A stretch of DNA of 64,000 nucleotides from Astragalus membranaceus (lineage: Eukaryota; Streptophyta; Magnoliopsida; Fabales; Fabaceae), in contig CM076854.1 in NCBI GenBank assembly GCA_039519185.1, positions 73,403,948 to 73,467,947 of the forward strand, given 5' to 3'. Positions 1-12,288 of the stretch are shown here, piece after piece; the first letter of the stretch is position 1, and every line of letters starts with the position of its first letter. The position numbers were made by a program, and so were the translations under genes. The notes below the pieces were generated by a model, which did not search any database, was not told the origin of the DNA, and saw only the letters and a program-made list of their open reading frames with translations.

Positions 1-691
1 GGGACCATAACCCAGGTCTGCAAAAACTTAGGAGAGTGGATTCGAGTAGTGAGGGCCCATCAGGACCTTTGTTCGTTTGGCTACTTGCGAAAGTTTCAAC
101 CAGAGTTGTGCTCTTTCATGATGCCTCACACCTAGCAGTCTGCTGCATTTGTGGGGAATTTTGTGAAAGGGACTGTAGCTCTGGTGGCCTTGTGAGGGAG
201 TAAATAGAGCTACATGGGAGGATTACCCTTTAAATTGACCTAGATCATAGGTCTCACCTCTTTTTAGGTCACAAGGGCTTTCCAAATTGTGTGTTGCATT
301 ATTACATCTAGTTTAGTTCTTTTCCGCCAACGATTTTTTCAAAAAAAAACAACAAAATCAAAAAGAATATGTTTTTCCTTCTCTTTCATAAATACCTATA
401 TGAGGTGGCATATAGGGTATACTTCCCTAAATTTTCAAAACCCCCACCTGTAAATATCTGTCTTTATAACAAGCATCCTCATCATCCGCACTTTGCATCA
501 TGCATTACATAAGCAAAATTCTGAAAAAATTCATGCAGCATTCCTCATTTGTTTGCCGGTAATCGTGGAGTAATTTGGGATCTTGTCGTAGGCGTGAAAA
601 ACAAAGACAACATGGGATTAAGAAGCGAGGGTACGCTAAATTCGAGATTTCCAGTAGTAAAGAAAGCAGATGTGGCCAGTTTAATTGAGTG
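1..691 (+). other. 5' leader of element A
   Basis: No convincing coding sequence. A phrase near 56-90 (catcaggacctttgttcg) recurs in slightly changed form four times in the 3' LTR at about 13965-14210, so the window starts in or close to LTR-related sequence. No primer-binding site was recognised, so it is probably upstream of base 1. The stretch ends at the GAGTG target site of the foldback insertion. Confidence 0.5.
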
Positions 692-1042
692 TGTAACAGC
701 CCAGGTCCAACGCATTGGCCACCCCGGCACTATTACCTCACGGTCTTCTCTACCCCTCTTGTAGAATTTTTGCCTTCCGTGGGAATCGAACCTTGCACCT
801 GAGGCATAAGTGCAAGTTAAACACACCTCCCACTACCAATTGAGCGCGCGCTCAATTGGTAGTGGGAGGTGTGTTTAACTTGCACTTATGCCTCAGGTGC
901 AAGGTTCGATTCCCACGGAAGGCAAAAATTCTACAAGAGGGGTAGAGAAGACCGTGAGGTAATAGTGCCGGGGTGGCCAATGCGTTGGACCTGGGCTATT
1001 ACAATAAAAAGGCGCCTTTTTATGTAACAGAGGGCTGTTACA
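692..1042. mobile_element. 351-bp foldback insertion with tRNA-like arms
   Basis: The insertion starts TGTAACAGCCC and ends GGGCTGTTACA, and is flanked by GAGTG on both sides (687-691 and 1043-1047), a 5-bp target duplication. Bases 692-1003 form an almost perfect palindrome centred at 847.5 with no spacer: two arms of 156 nt, one mismatch seen (697 against 998). A short inner palindrome, aaaaaggcgccttttt, lies at 1006-1021. TG...CA ends with a 5-bp duplication resemble a solo LTR or TRIM-type unit, while the palindrome resembles a foldback DNA element. Class unresolved. Confidence 0.75.
842..1003 (+). repeat. tRNA-like (SINE-like) arm of the foldback element
   Basis: Reading outward from the palindrome centre, gctcaattggtag (850-862) resembles a tRNA D-arm/A box and ggttcgattcc (903-913) matches the B-box consensus, 53 nt apart, which is within normal Pol III promoter spacing. 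The same boxes occur in mirror image in the left arm (692-853). No acceptor stem or clear anticodon arm was found, so this is tRNA-derived repeat sequence and not a tRNA gene. Confidence 0.55.
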
Positions 1043-1057
1043 GAGTGCGCCTCTCTA

Positions 1058-2998
1058 ATGGGACCGGATGAGTGTGGGTTATTTGAAAAGGCTTATGGGA
1101 ATATTCTTCGGTTGCTGCAGTTGGATCTTCAAGAAAATGTTGTGAGAGCCCTCAGTCAGTTCTATGATCCGGATATCCGCTGTTTCATCTTCAAGGATTT
1201 CCAACTCTCACCGACTTTAGAAGAGTATGAGCAAATTTTAGGTTTCTTTAAGTCAGAAGCGACGCCTTATCAGTGCCAGGGGCATCAATATTCAGATCAG
1301 AGGCTCTCTTTGCTACTGCAAGTTGGAGTGGGGGAGTAAAGGCTTCGAAAAGAGAAAAAGAACCGTATAATGGGGTTTCCACTGAGTTATTTTGAAGACC
1401 TAATGAAGTCCCATGCTCAAGCCAACAGATGGGGTCCCTTTAAGCAGTTGCTGGCACTAGCTATCTTTGGGATTGTCCTCTTCCCACAAGTTGAAAGGTT
1501 CATTGATGAGGTTGCCATTGGGGTGTTCTTAGCCTTCATAAGCAAGGATAATCCAATCAACCCAGTACCAGCCGTACTCGCAGACACTTACTACTCCTTT
1601 ACGCATCATCGAGTGTTGGGGAAAAAGAAGATTGCCTGCTCCCTTCATGTACTATATGCTTGGCTCCTTAACCACGTCATCGCTCACAAGAATCCAGCTA
1701 CAGATCTGTTGGCTTATGCCTTGAATTGTGAGGTAGAGGTCAAAAGTGCTCAGGAGTGGGTGCATACCTTAGGGAGTCTTAATGCCCTCAAGGTCCGCTG
1801 GTACACTCCTTCATGTTGGAAGAACAGACCCTCCGTTGTGTTTCAGTGTGGAGACTTTCAGAACGTGCCCCTAATGGGTACTCAAGGCTGCATCAACTAT
1901 AATCCTTCCTTGATTATCCGACAGCTTGGGTACCCTATGAGGAATATGCCTACCGAAGACATGCTGACTCCCATTTTCCTTGACAGAGAAGATCCAAAGA
2001 ACAAAGGTTTACTTCGAAAAATCTCAAAGGGATGGGAAACTGTGGTCCGTAAAGATAGAGATGAGCTCATGAAAAAGGTTGGCGATGTCACTTTTTACCT
2101 GTGGTTGCATGAAAGAATTCAAAGTGCCCGTCCATCTTCCCAAGAGGCACTGCCAGTCGAGAAAGCGATGCCCGAGTCTCGCCTTCCTACCCCTGGGGAG
2201 TTGAATGAGGTTAAATCTGCCTTAGCAAAAGCAGATGAAGAGAAAAAGGCATTGCAAGCAGAGTTGGAAAAAATAACCCTACAAAAGGAGAAGTTAGAGG
2301 AAGAGAACAAGATCAAGATGATAGCTGTGGAAGAGGGTGTCAAGCGATTCAAAGCAGAAAAGGAGAGTAAACTAGAGGCTCAGAAATACCTAAAGGGGGC
2401 TAGGGATGAACTCCAAAGGTACAAGCAGAAAACAAGAAAGGCCCTTGAAGAAGCCAAAGAATGGAAGGTTGTGGCGACTGAGCCCAGACAAGAACCTCAC
2501 TTAGTGGTGGAGTTGAAAAGGCAGTTGAAGACTCTTGAACAAGAAAGGAGTTCCATTGGGAATGTTCTCAGAGAATATCAAGAAATGCTGAGATATGAGC
2601 AAGAAAGATCTGATGAGCTGACAAGGAATCTCCGATACCTAGGGGAGTTTTATAGGCAAGTGCAAGTGGAGAGCAAGTACTGGGAGCAGCGCTTCCTAGC
2701 ACTGATTGGCAAGATAGAAGAGCAAGAGATCGTTAAAGAGCTAAGAGATGAGATCCGACTTTGGAGGGGTAAATTTTCGAAGTTGGCATGGCTAGCTAAT
2801 CAAGCTGTAAGGGATGTCCCCAGAAGGCTAAGGAGGGCTGAAGCTGAGATGCTTCCCTTCAACACCCCGGTCCATGTGTATGAGTTTGTGAATTTCTGCA
2901 AGGCCCTGACTGAGGAGCTCATGGAAAAGGCTGAAGGAGCCGCTGCTGCTAGCAAAGAAAGAGAAAAGAAAAGGAAGTTGAAGACCATATGCTACTAG
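1058..2998 (+). pseudogene. Extra ORF1 of element A (DUF7745-like protein), broken
   Basis: An ORF upstream of gag is typical of Ogre-type elements; its function is unknown. The first piece (1058-1339) has the characteristic N-terminus with ALSQFYDPDIRCFIFKDFQL and TLEEYEQILG. It ends at a stop, and the protein resumes in another frame at 1370 (GFPLSYFEDL, then GIVLFPQVERFIDEVAIGVF and the TYYSFTHH region) to 2998. The C-terminal half is highly charged and predicted coiled coil (EEKKALQAELEKITLQKEKL and following), followed by a basic tail. Together about 630 residues. The break near 1335-1370 makes it a pseudogene unless translated by frameshifting. The foldback insertion lies just 15 bases upstream of the first ATG. 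Confidence 0.75.
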
Positions 2999-3420
2999 AT
3001 TTCAGTGCATTGTAATTTTCCTTTTAGAATTTTCTCTAGGAAATCATAATTTTTCTTTAGAATGTTGTAATTTTCTAAGAGCATTGTATTTTTCTTTGGG
3101 AGATATTGTATTGCACTCTTAATAGTATTGTACTCTCTTTCTTTCTTATAATTGGCTTAATGCTCGAAGGAAATGTACCCTATCGCTTGTTGATCCCAAT
3201 GTTTGTCACGCTTTTAAAATGTTTCGATGTTTGCTTATGACAAGAGCAAGTTATCTCACGATTCCTGGCGCTAAACACAAAAATAATATAAGCCCATGTG
3301 CATATGCATTGCATTCATTTACGCATTCATACTTGTACTCATAAAAATGTTCTACCAACAGAAACGAAAGGCAAGCTGGTTCGCCAACACCGATACTCCA
3401 CCCGTCTACAAGCAAGATTA
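2999..3420 (+). other. Spacer between ORF1 and gag of element A
   Basis: AT-rich, with repeated ttgtaattttct-like phrases at 3010-3110. It is open in the gag frame from 3298, but the better gag start is the ATG at 3421. No promoter or splice signal could be assigned. Confidence 0.4.
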
Positions 3421-6400
3421 ATGGCTAGCAATCAACATCTCGAGAATGAGGACCCCCTGGGTCAAGATGAGTCGGTTGTGGAGATTCTTAACCCTGAGCA
3501 GCTGGCTCAAGAGAATCAAGCTTTGAAGACTAAAGTGGAGGCTATGGAAGCACAGATGGTCGAAGTAATGACTATGCTACAGAATCTGAGGGGTGGGGCC
3601 GCTGCTGGGGCCGCCGCTGTTGTAAATCTCGAAGGGGTTGTTACCTTCGTTTCTCCTCCGGTGTCCGCTGAAGTTACAACTACTCACACTTCTTATGGAC
3701 AGGGGATCAGTCACTTTGCCCATCCTCCAGGGGCGAGCGGACAGAGTCATCTGAATGCACCGATATATCCTTGGGGGATGCCAATGGGTTACATGCCGCC
3801 TGCTGCTGAAGCTATTCCTGTGGGGTCGAGTCAACCTGTTATGACTATACCTGGTGGGGCTGCTATGGGACCACAAATCCATACTCCTAGTCCTGATACT
3901 GTGCTGCCAAGAGGTTCACCTAGTCCTACTCTGGGAGTTACTGTGAACCCTCAGAACGCTGTCCATCATATGGGAAACCCTGCTCAGTATGGGGGTTATT
4001 ATCACGGTCCGGGGAACTATCCACAAGGTCATTTGTTTGGGAACACTCAGCATGGGGATCAGTATCACTCGCTTGAAGAACGTTTAAGAGCTGTGGAAGG
4101 ATCGGGAACTAGAGCCAGGGATGCCCGAGATTTATGCCTTGTCCCAGATGTTGTTATACCCCCTAAATTCAAAGCACCTGACTTTGATAAATATCGCGGC
4201 ACCGGGTGTCCATCTAGCCATTTGACAATATATGTTAGAAAAATGGCCGCTTACGCTCATGATGACAAGGTGCTCATTCATTATTTCCAGAACAGTCTGA
4301 CTGGGGCATCGTTAGATTGGTACATGCAGCTGCAATCCTCCGAAGTTCACAGTTGGAAAGATCTCTTTGAAGCATTTCTGAAACAATACCAGTATAACAT
4401 GGACCTTGCTCCAGACCGGTCGCAATTACAGCACATGAGTAAAGGAGATAGAGAATCATTCAAAGAAGATGCTCAAAAATGGAGGAGCATAGCTGTTCAG
4501 GTGAAGCCGCCTTTGACTGAAAAAGAGATGGTGTACATGTTTATGGAGACCCTTCCAGGACTGTATTATGATAGGTTGGTAGGGAGCGTTTCATCCAATT
4601 TCTCAGATATGGTTGTCATTGGGGAACGAATAGAGCACGGATTGCGTAGCGGAAAGATTGCTGGAGGTTTTGGCAATTCTAGTGGACAAAAGAAACCCTT
4701 TTCCAATTTCCCCAAGAAAAAAGAAGGGGAAACCAACGTCATTACCGCAGGGGGAAGCCCATCTTTCAACTCTCCATGACAAGCGGTGCCATTATCTTTC
4801 AACTCTCCGCAGCAAACTAATTCAGGCTACAGAGCCCAGAACTATCAAGAGAAGAGGCGTGCTAATTTTGATCCGATTCCAATGACCTATACTGAGTTGT
4901 TCAATCACCTTGTCTCAAAGAATTTGGTCAATACCCGCCCCATGAAGCCTATACAACCTCCCTTTCCTAGGGGATACAATGCTGATGCTACCTGTAGCTT
5001 TCATAGTGGAGGGATCGGTCACACGGTGGAAGACTGCAAGGCTTTCAAATACGTAGTCCAGGATTTGATTGACGCCAACTGGATCTCTTTCAAGCCGAAC
5101 AGTCCGAGCACAACTACGAACCCCTTACCGGGACATGGAACACCATCCACTAATGCAGTAGAGGATTCTGTGGGACAGACAATGATAAAAGATGTTAAGT
5201 GTATCCAGACTCCTCTGGAAAATATACATGCTGAGTTGTGCCGTTGTGGTGTTATCAAGAAGGGCTGTGTGTGCGCTGATCCTTTATGTGTAGGTGCTTA
5301 TGAAGTTTTCAAGTCAGTTCTGCAAGACTTGATAGATCGTTATGTGGTTCAAGTGGGAGTAGTTGAAAAGGAAGAAAGTGTGCTGATGTTGCAGTTCCAT
5401 GATGGTAAAGAGGCTAGGAGGCCAATTGAGATATTGTACGATCCAAAACCAGCCCAAGTCAAGCCTCAGCCAGTGGTTATTGGGATTCCCGCTCCATTCC
5501 CATATGAGAAGGACAGTGCAGTGCCATGGATATATAGCACCCAGCCTCCAGTAGAGAGTTCTCCAAACACTTCTGTTGTTACCAATATAACTGGGGCAAG
5601 TGGAATGACAAGGAGTGGCCGTATGTATACCCCCAATTTCGTTCAGGGTGAATCATCCAAAGAAGCTGAAGATAGGGCTCGCAAGGGGAAGGATAAAGAA
5701 GTGGAGAATGCTCAGAAAAAGAAAGTGGCAGAACAAGAAACTGATGAGTTCCTAAAGATTGTAAGACAAAGTGACTATAAGGTGGTTGACCAGATGAATC
5801 AGACCCCAGCAAAGATCTCAATGCTGTCATTGTTGCTAAGTTCAGAAGCACATCGAGCGGCCCTAATGAAAGTATTGAATGGGGCTCATGTTGCTCAGAA
5901 TATTTCCGTGGGCCAATTTGATGAAATAGTTGGGAATGTTGTGGCTGCGAATCATGTGAGTTTTGCTGATGACGAGCTTCCCCCAGAAGGAAGGAAACAC
6001 AACCAAGCCCTACACATCTCTGTTAAATGTGGGGATTTCGTGCTAGCTCGTGTTCTGATCGACAATGGTTCTTCTCTAAATGTGATGCCAAAATCCACTG
6101 TAAACAAGTTGGATGTGGATTGTTCTTTCATGAAGCCTAGCTCGACATTGGTGAGGGCGTATGATGGATCGAGGAAAGAGGTAATAGGGGAAATGGAGTT
6201 CCCTATTCAGATAGGTCCTGAGACATTCTGTGTTAACTTTCAAATCATGGACATCTCCTCGTCCTACAGCTGTCTGCTTGGAAGGCCATGGATTCATATG
6301 GCGGGAGCCATCCCTTCCTCTCTGCATCAGAGAATCAAGTTTGTGGTCGATGGTAAAATTGTGGTAGTGTTCGGAGAGGAAGAGATGTTAGTTAACAAAC

Positions 6401-6935
6401 CTTCTCCTTTCCGTTATGTGGAAGCAGCCGAGGAATCCCTGGAAACCTCCTTTCAATCTCTCGAGACTGCCAATGCTGTGTTTGGGGGAAGTGAGTTACC
6501 GTCGCCTGTGATAAACTTGTCAAAAGATGAAGAGATGGTTGCAAGCATCATGATGGATCAAGGATACCAGCTGAGGCGTGGTTTGGGAAAAACGGGACAA
6601 GGAATTCTTGCTCCTATCCAGCTGAAAGGAAACAAAGATCGTTGTGGGTTGGGATATTACCCAAGTGAGGCTGAAAGGAGGAAGTTGGCTGAAGAGAGAA
6701 GAGGTGAATGGTTGGCCAAGTTGAGAGGCCAGGATCCGTGGTCAAAGAGGATCCCCATCGGCGACATCAGTCAGAGCTTCAAGAGTGTAGGATTGCTAGA
6801 TCCAGATCAGATCACGGCTATTGAGAATGGTTCAGAGGATGGAGAAGGCGGTACCAGCCTAGTCCGTCGCTGCCTTGCTGGAGAGAAACTCAAGAATTGG
6901 GAAGCTGTAGACTTGCCCATCACTTTTAGTTCAAA
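3421..6935 (+). pseudogene. gag-protease-G-patch ORF of element A
   Basis: Encodes the capsid-type Gag and the aspartic protease of the retrotransposon. Gag core motifs (LTIYVRKMAAYAHDD, SLTGASLDWYMQL, ETLPGLYYDRLVG) lie at about 4220-4590. A zinc-finger-like CSFHSGGIGHTVEDC follows near 5000. The protease active site appears as VLIDNGSSLNVMP near 6055. After it comes a G-patch domain (GYQLRRGLGKTGQGI ... GLGYYP, about 6560-6660), known from Ogre elements and from betaretroviral proteases. A single in-frame TGA at 4777-4779 interrupts Gag; the same frame resumes directly. The ATG at 3421 (MASNQHLENED) is preferred over an upstream in-frame ATG at 3298. The exon ends at the splice donor at 6936. 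Confidence 0.88.
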
Positions 6936-7149
6936 GTAATGATTGTAATGCATTCCTTTGGCTCTGCCCAAGGCCTCAGGATAGTTTGTTAGGGCATGCA
7001 TGTTTTATTTTCAATGACCCCATCATCAATAAAACGCTTGTCTTGAATTCCATCAATAAAGTCTCTTTTTCTTCATTTATTTTTCCTTTCTTTTCGCTTT
7101 ATTTTGTTTGTTTCGCTTTTCATTCTACTTTCTGCTTCTACGAATGCAG
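6936..7149 (+). other. Predicted intron between protease and RT
   Basis: The donor CAAA|GTAATG overlaps the TAA stop of the gag-protease ORF; the acceptor is TACGAATGCAG|A at 7149. Removing 214 nt joins the two ORFs in the same phase: 6934-6935 supply codon positions 1 and 2 and 7150 supplies position 3. The interval is T-rich toward its 3' end. Introns at this position are established for Ogre elements; this instance is predicted only from sequence. Confidence 0.8.
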
Positions 7150-10100
7150 ATCAAAAGTAATTGTCTCTGAAAATAACAGTGCTAATGATTCCTATTATGA
7201 CTTTGATCATCCAATCAACCAAACCGAAGGGGGTGTTGAGGAAAACTGGAAAACTCCTCCGGAATTGACGAGACTAATAAGGCAGGAAGAAAAGATCATT
7301 CATCCTCACGGAGAGTCGATTGAGATAATCAACTTGGGTACAGAAGAGGATAAAAGGGAGGTTAAGGTCGGTACTGCCATGGAAGATACTGAGCGCAAAA
7401 GGCTAATCCAACTCTTGCGTGATTACGCTGATGTCTTTGCGTGGTCATACAAGGATATGCCAGGGTTAGATACTGATATTGTTGAGCACAGGTTTCCCGT
7501 GAAGCCAGAGTGTCCACCGGTCAAGCAGAAATTGAGAAGAATGAAACCTGAGATGTCATTGAAGATCAGGGATGAGGTAAAAAAGCAGTTTGATGCGGGG
7601 TTTCTAGCAGTGGCCAAGTATCCACAATGGGTAGCAAATATCGTCCCTGTTCCGAAAAAGGATGGCAAGGTCAGGATGTGTGTCGATTACAGGGATCTGA
7701 ACAGAGCTAGCCCCAAAGACGACTTCCCTCTGCCTCATATTGATGTTCTGGTAGACAGTACAACCCAACATTCTTTATTTTCCTTTATGGATGGGTATTC
7801 AGGGTACAATCAGATAAAAATGGCTCCAGAAGATATGAAGAAAACCACCTTCATAACTCTCTGGGGAACATTCTGCTACAAAGTGATGCCTTTTGGACTC
7901 AAGAATGCCGGGGCGACTTATCAGAGAGCAATGGTGACATTATTCCACGACATGATTCACAAAGAAATTGAGGTGTATGTAGATGATATGATTGCAAAAT
8001 CCAAGACTGATGAGGGGCACATTGTTAACCTGCGAAAACTCTTCGAACGTCTACGGAAGTTCAAGCTCAGGTTAAACCCAGCAAAATACACTTTTGGTGT
8101 GAGATCTGGAAAGTTACTGGGATTTATCGTCAGTCAGAAAGGGATAGAGGTCGATCCAGATAAAGTCAAAGTAATCCTTGAAATGCCAGCACCAAAGACT
8201 GAAAAAGAGGTCCGTGGTTTCCTTGGGAGACTGAACTACATCTCAAGGTTCATATCCCAATTGACCGCCACTTGCGAGCCTCTCTTTAAGCTGTTGTGCA
8301 AGAACCAAAGATTAGAGTGGAATGATTGCCAAAGAGCTTTTGAAAGGATTAAGGATTACCTTCAAAACCCACCAATTCTGATGCCGCCAGTGTCCGGAAG
8401 ACCGCTTATCCTGTATCTAACCGTGTTGGACAATTCGATGGGGTGTGTGCTGGGGCAGCATGATGAATCAGGAAAGAAAGAGCATGCCATATACTACTTG
8501 AGTAAAAAACTCACTGACTGTGAGACGAGATATTCAATGCTAGAAAAGACTTGTTGTGCCTTAGCATGGGCTGCTCATCGTCTAAGGCAGTACATGTTGA
8601 GTCATACAACCTGGTTGGTATCTAAAATGGATCCAATCAAGTATATTTTCGAAAAGCCAGCACTCACAGGACGGATCGCTCGTTGGCAGATGTTATTGTC
8701 AGAGTACGATATCCTGCATGTCACGCAGAAAGCGGTCAAGGGCAGTGCACTCGCCGAATACTTAGCATGTCAGCCAATTCAAGACTACCAATCATTGCAG
8801 TATGATTTTCCCGATGAAGACATCATGGCATTGTTTGAGGAAGGAAAGTCTCAAGAAGAGGAGAGATGGAGGATGATATTCGATGGCGCATCCAACGTGT
8901 GGGGGCACGGAGCTGGGGCTGTGCTAATCTCCCCAGATAACCGTTTCGTTCCGGTCACTGCCAGATTGAGCTTTTACGTCACTAACAACATCGCAGAATA
9001 TGAAGCGTGCATCTTGGGGATTCAGGCAGCCCTTGAATGGAAGGTTAAAAGACTCGATGTGTATGGTGATTCGGCTTTGGTTATTCATCAGGTGAGAGGT
9101 GATTGGGAGACCAGAGATCCTAAATTGATCCCTTATTGTAATTATGTCCAGGAATTGATGGAGTCTTTCGACGAAATTACTTTCCAGCATATCCCTCGAG
9201 GTGAAAATCAGTTGGCCGATGCTTTGGCAACTCTGTCGTCAATGTTCAACATCAATTGCGACAAAAATCTAACTCGTATCAGAATCCAACATCGGGGTCT
9301 CCGGCACATCATTACTGCATTGCAATTGAGGAAGAGCCTGATAGCAAGCCATGGTATCATGATATCAAACAGTACGTCATCAATAGGGAATACCCCCCCG
9401 GGGCATCAGAGAATGACAAAAGAACGCTCAGAAGATTATCGAGGAGTTTCTTTTTGAATGGTGAAGTTCTCTACAAGAGAAATTATGATATGGTCCTCCT
9501 GAGGTGTGTGACAGAGGAAGAGGCAGCAAAAATTAAAGAGTACCATGAAGGGTCGTTCGGGGTTCATTCCAGTGGGCACACCATGGCAAGAAAAATCTTG
9601 AGAGCCGGCTATTACTGGTTGCAGATGGAAGGTGACTGCTACAGCTTCGTCCGAAAGTGCCACAAGTGCCAAATCTATGCTGATCCCTGCCTCCCTAAAT
9701 GTCATGACTGCATCTTGGTCGTTCTCAATGTGGGGCATGGACGTCATTGGCCCCATAGAGCCTAAAGCATCAAATGGACATCGTTTCATCCTGGTTGCAA
9801 TCGATTATTTCACTAAGTGGGTCGAAGCTTCTTCCTACTACAGTGTAACCAGTTCAGTGGTCGCCAAGTTTGTGAAGAAAGACTTGATTTGCCGTTATGG
9901 TCTTCCTAACAAGATCATGACTGATAACGGCAGCAACCTGAACAGTAAAATGATGAAAGACCTGTGCGCAGAGTTCAAAATCCAGCATCATAATTCTTCC
10001 CCCTATCGGCCCAAGATGAATGGGGCAGTCGAAGCGGCTAACAAGAACATTAAGAAGATAGTGCAGAAGATGGTGGTCACGTACAAAGATTGGCACGAGA

Positions 10101-10582
10101 TGCTTCCTTTCGCTCTACACGGCTATCGTACTTCAGTGCATACATCGACCGGGGCAACCCCCTTCTCTCTGGTATACGGGTCAGAGGCAGTCCTCCCTAT
10201 CGAGGTCGAAATACCCTCCCTGCGGGTACTAATGGAAACTAAGCTGGATGAAGCAGAGTGGGTACAAGCTCGCCTAGATCAGCTAAATCTCATTGAGGAG
10301 AAGAGAATCACAGCCTTGTGTCAGGGGCAGCTATACCAGCAAAGGATGAAAACCGCTTTCGACAAGAAAGTTCGCCCCCGAGGATTCAACGAGGGAGACC
10401 TAGTGCTCAAGAAGATCCTGCCCATTCAAAGTGATCCCCGTGGAAAATGGACTCCCACCTATGAGGGCCCGTACATAGTCAAGAAAGCCTTCTCCGGAGG
10501 AGCGCTGATACTCACGAACATGGACGGAGAAGATTTAAGGAACCCCGTCAATTCCGATCAAGTGAAGAAGTATTATGCCTGA
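7150..10582 (+). pseudogene. Pol of element A: RT, RNase H, second RNase H, integrase
   Basis: Copies element RNA into DNA and integrates it. Order: an acidic linker; RT with MCVDYRDLNRASPKDDFPLP, FMDGYSGYNQI and catalytic YVDD (7976-7987); the normal RNase H (8400-8780, GCVLGQHDESGKKEHAIYYL); a second, archaeal-like RNase H (about 8865-9240, MIFDGASN and HIPRGENQLADALATL), diagnostic of Tat elements; an HHCC zinc-binding segment with CHKCQIY (about 9540-9675); integrase core with MWGMDVIGP, MTDNGSN and GAVEAANKN (D, D, E); and a C-terminal segment ending KKYYA. Two frameshifts break it, near 9297 and near 9685, so no single protein covers it. Confidence 0.92.
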
Positions 10583-12288
10583 AAGAAATAGACGAAAAAG
10601 AGAAAGACAAGCCAAGTAAGAATTAGCTCGCTAGGTTGAAAACCCGCAAAGGGCGGCCTAGGCAAAATCAGAGCGACCCGGTGGATTGAAAACCCGCAAA
10701 GGGCGATCCAGGCAAAAATTAGGGTCGGAAAGCTTGGGCATGAAAAGCAAAGAAAGGCATACAACTCCCCTGAAGACTTGGACAAGGAGGAGATCAAGGT
10801 CAAGGACATAAATGTTTAGCACTGTTCCACAGAGACGGACAGTCAGAAATCAGCTTCTCTCTTTTTCGTGTCTTTTTGTAGTTTAAATTTCCAAATGTAT
10901 TGAGTAGTCGGCGTAACTCCTTGTGCGACCGATTTCTACATCAATAAAGTTCAATCTTTCTCACGTCTGTTTGTTTTTCTATTTCCCTGCTTCTTCTGCT
11001 CAAATAAACGTTTTATGATGATGGTAACACTGATCTGTAAAACATGTGCATAAATCATAGAGCATCACAATCATTGCGAAATTTTTAAAAGTTATGGGAA
11101 GGAAGCAACTTCTCAGGGCAAATTAAGCTTACAAGGAAATAATTGCACTCATAGACCATTTCAGATGGCAAATCACAAGACAATCGGCACTTGGCTTATA
11201 CGCCACCACAAGTCTAATGGGTTCCTCAGTCTCGTCATGGGTTGGTCGAACCAGCAAAAGAAAATAAGCCAAAAGAGCAAAAGAGCAAACAAAAAAACAA
11301 ACGATCAGAAAAAAGAAAGCTGATCAAAGAATGAAAAAGCAAAAGGAAAAACAAACAGTCAGAAAAAAGAAAGCTGACCAAAGAAAAATCGAAGAGATGA
11401 AGAATCAGGAATAGCATTTCACCACATTCATCATCACACCAAAATCATAGCATTGCATGTACATGCATAACATGCCCATGCATAACATTCCCTTGCATAA
11501 CATGCACTCATACTCCATGCACTATTCCTTACATTAACCGACGTATGCAGGTACCTCAATTCAGTGCGGCAGCATTGAACATTTCAATCAGCCAATCAAC
11601 AGGATTAGTGAATCCCTTCAGGACCCAAGTGTCCCTTCAAAAGCAGACTTCACCTCGCATTCGAGCTGCGGGTAAGTCCTTCAGACCCCGAGTGGTCCTT
11701 CAGACTAGTTGTGTCAGCCTAAGACACAATGGACGTCCTACATGGTCAACATATCAGTTCCGGATCTGATCTTGACCCATTATGGCCGCTCGGAAAAGGC
11801 CACCCCCCCAAGCAGACCGTTTTACTAGTACCGTTGCTAGTTTGCGCTCCATCAGACCCATTGGTCCATCAGGCTTAGGCACGCCCTTCAGACCTCGTCG
11901 GTCCTTCAGTTTAACTCCAATCAATGCGCAAGCATCGACTGCGAATTAGACCTTCAGAGCCTTAGTGCTCCTTCAGACCCTGAGTGGTCCTTCAGAGCCT
12001 TAGTGCTCCTTCAGACCCTGAGTGGTCCTTCAGAGCCTTGTTGCTCCTTCAGATCCCGAGTGGTCCGTCATTTTCTCTCTCGGTTAATGCGCCAGGTGTT
12101 AACCGTTCCCCGTTTGTTCTCAAGCCCATCTATTCAAAAAAAACATAGAAAAAGAAAAAGAGGAAAATTCGGGTTTCCCCAAGTGGCCAAAATCGGTATA
12201 ATTTCTGAATTCTTTATCTTCATTTTGCCTTGGAATATGTTTCGGCCAATTCATATTCCTCGTTAAAATCCTGATAAACAGGGGCAGC
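10583..12288 (+). other. 3' UTR of element A with short repeats
   Basis: No coding sequence. It holds two copies of a roughly 33-bp phrase containing ttgaaaacccgcaaagggcg (10634-10668 and 10685-10719), an A-rich stretch with repeated gaaaaaagaaagctga (11300-11390), and ccttcag-containing repeats at 11620-12064. The polypurine-rich run aaacaggggcagc just before 12289 is the likely polypurine tract for plus-strand priming. Confidence 0.7.
11951..12064 (+). repeat. 38-bp tandem repeat, three copies
   Basis: Units begin ccttcagagcctt at 11951, 11989 and 12027. The first two look identical; the third has a few substitutions. Looser relatives of the ccttcag phrase occur from about 11620. It lies in the 3' UTR just before the LTR. 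Confidence 0.85.

Noticed and set aside
850..913. Possible tRNA gene in the foldback element
   Set aside because: A- and B-box-like sequences are present, but there is no acceptor stem or proper anticodon arm, and the sequence occurs as mirror copies in a mobile unit.
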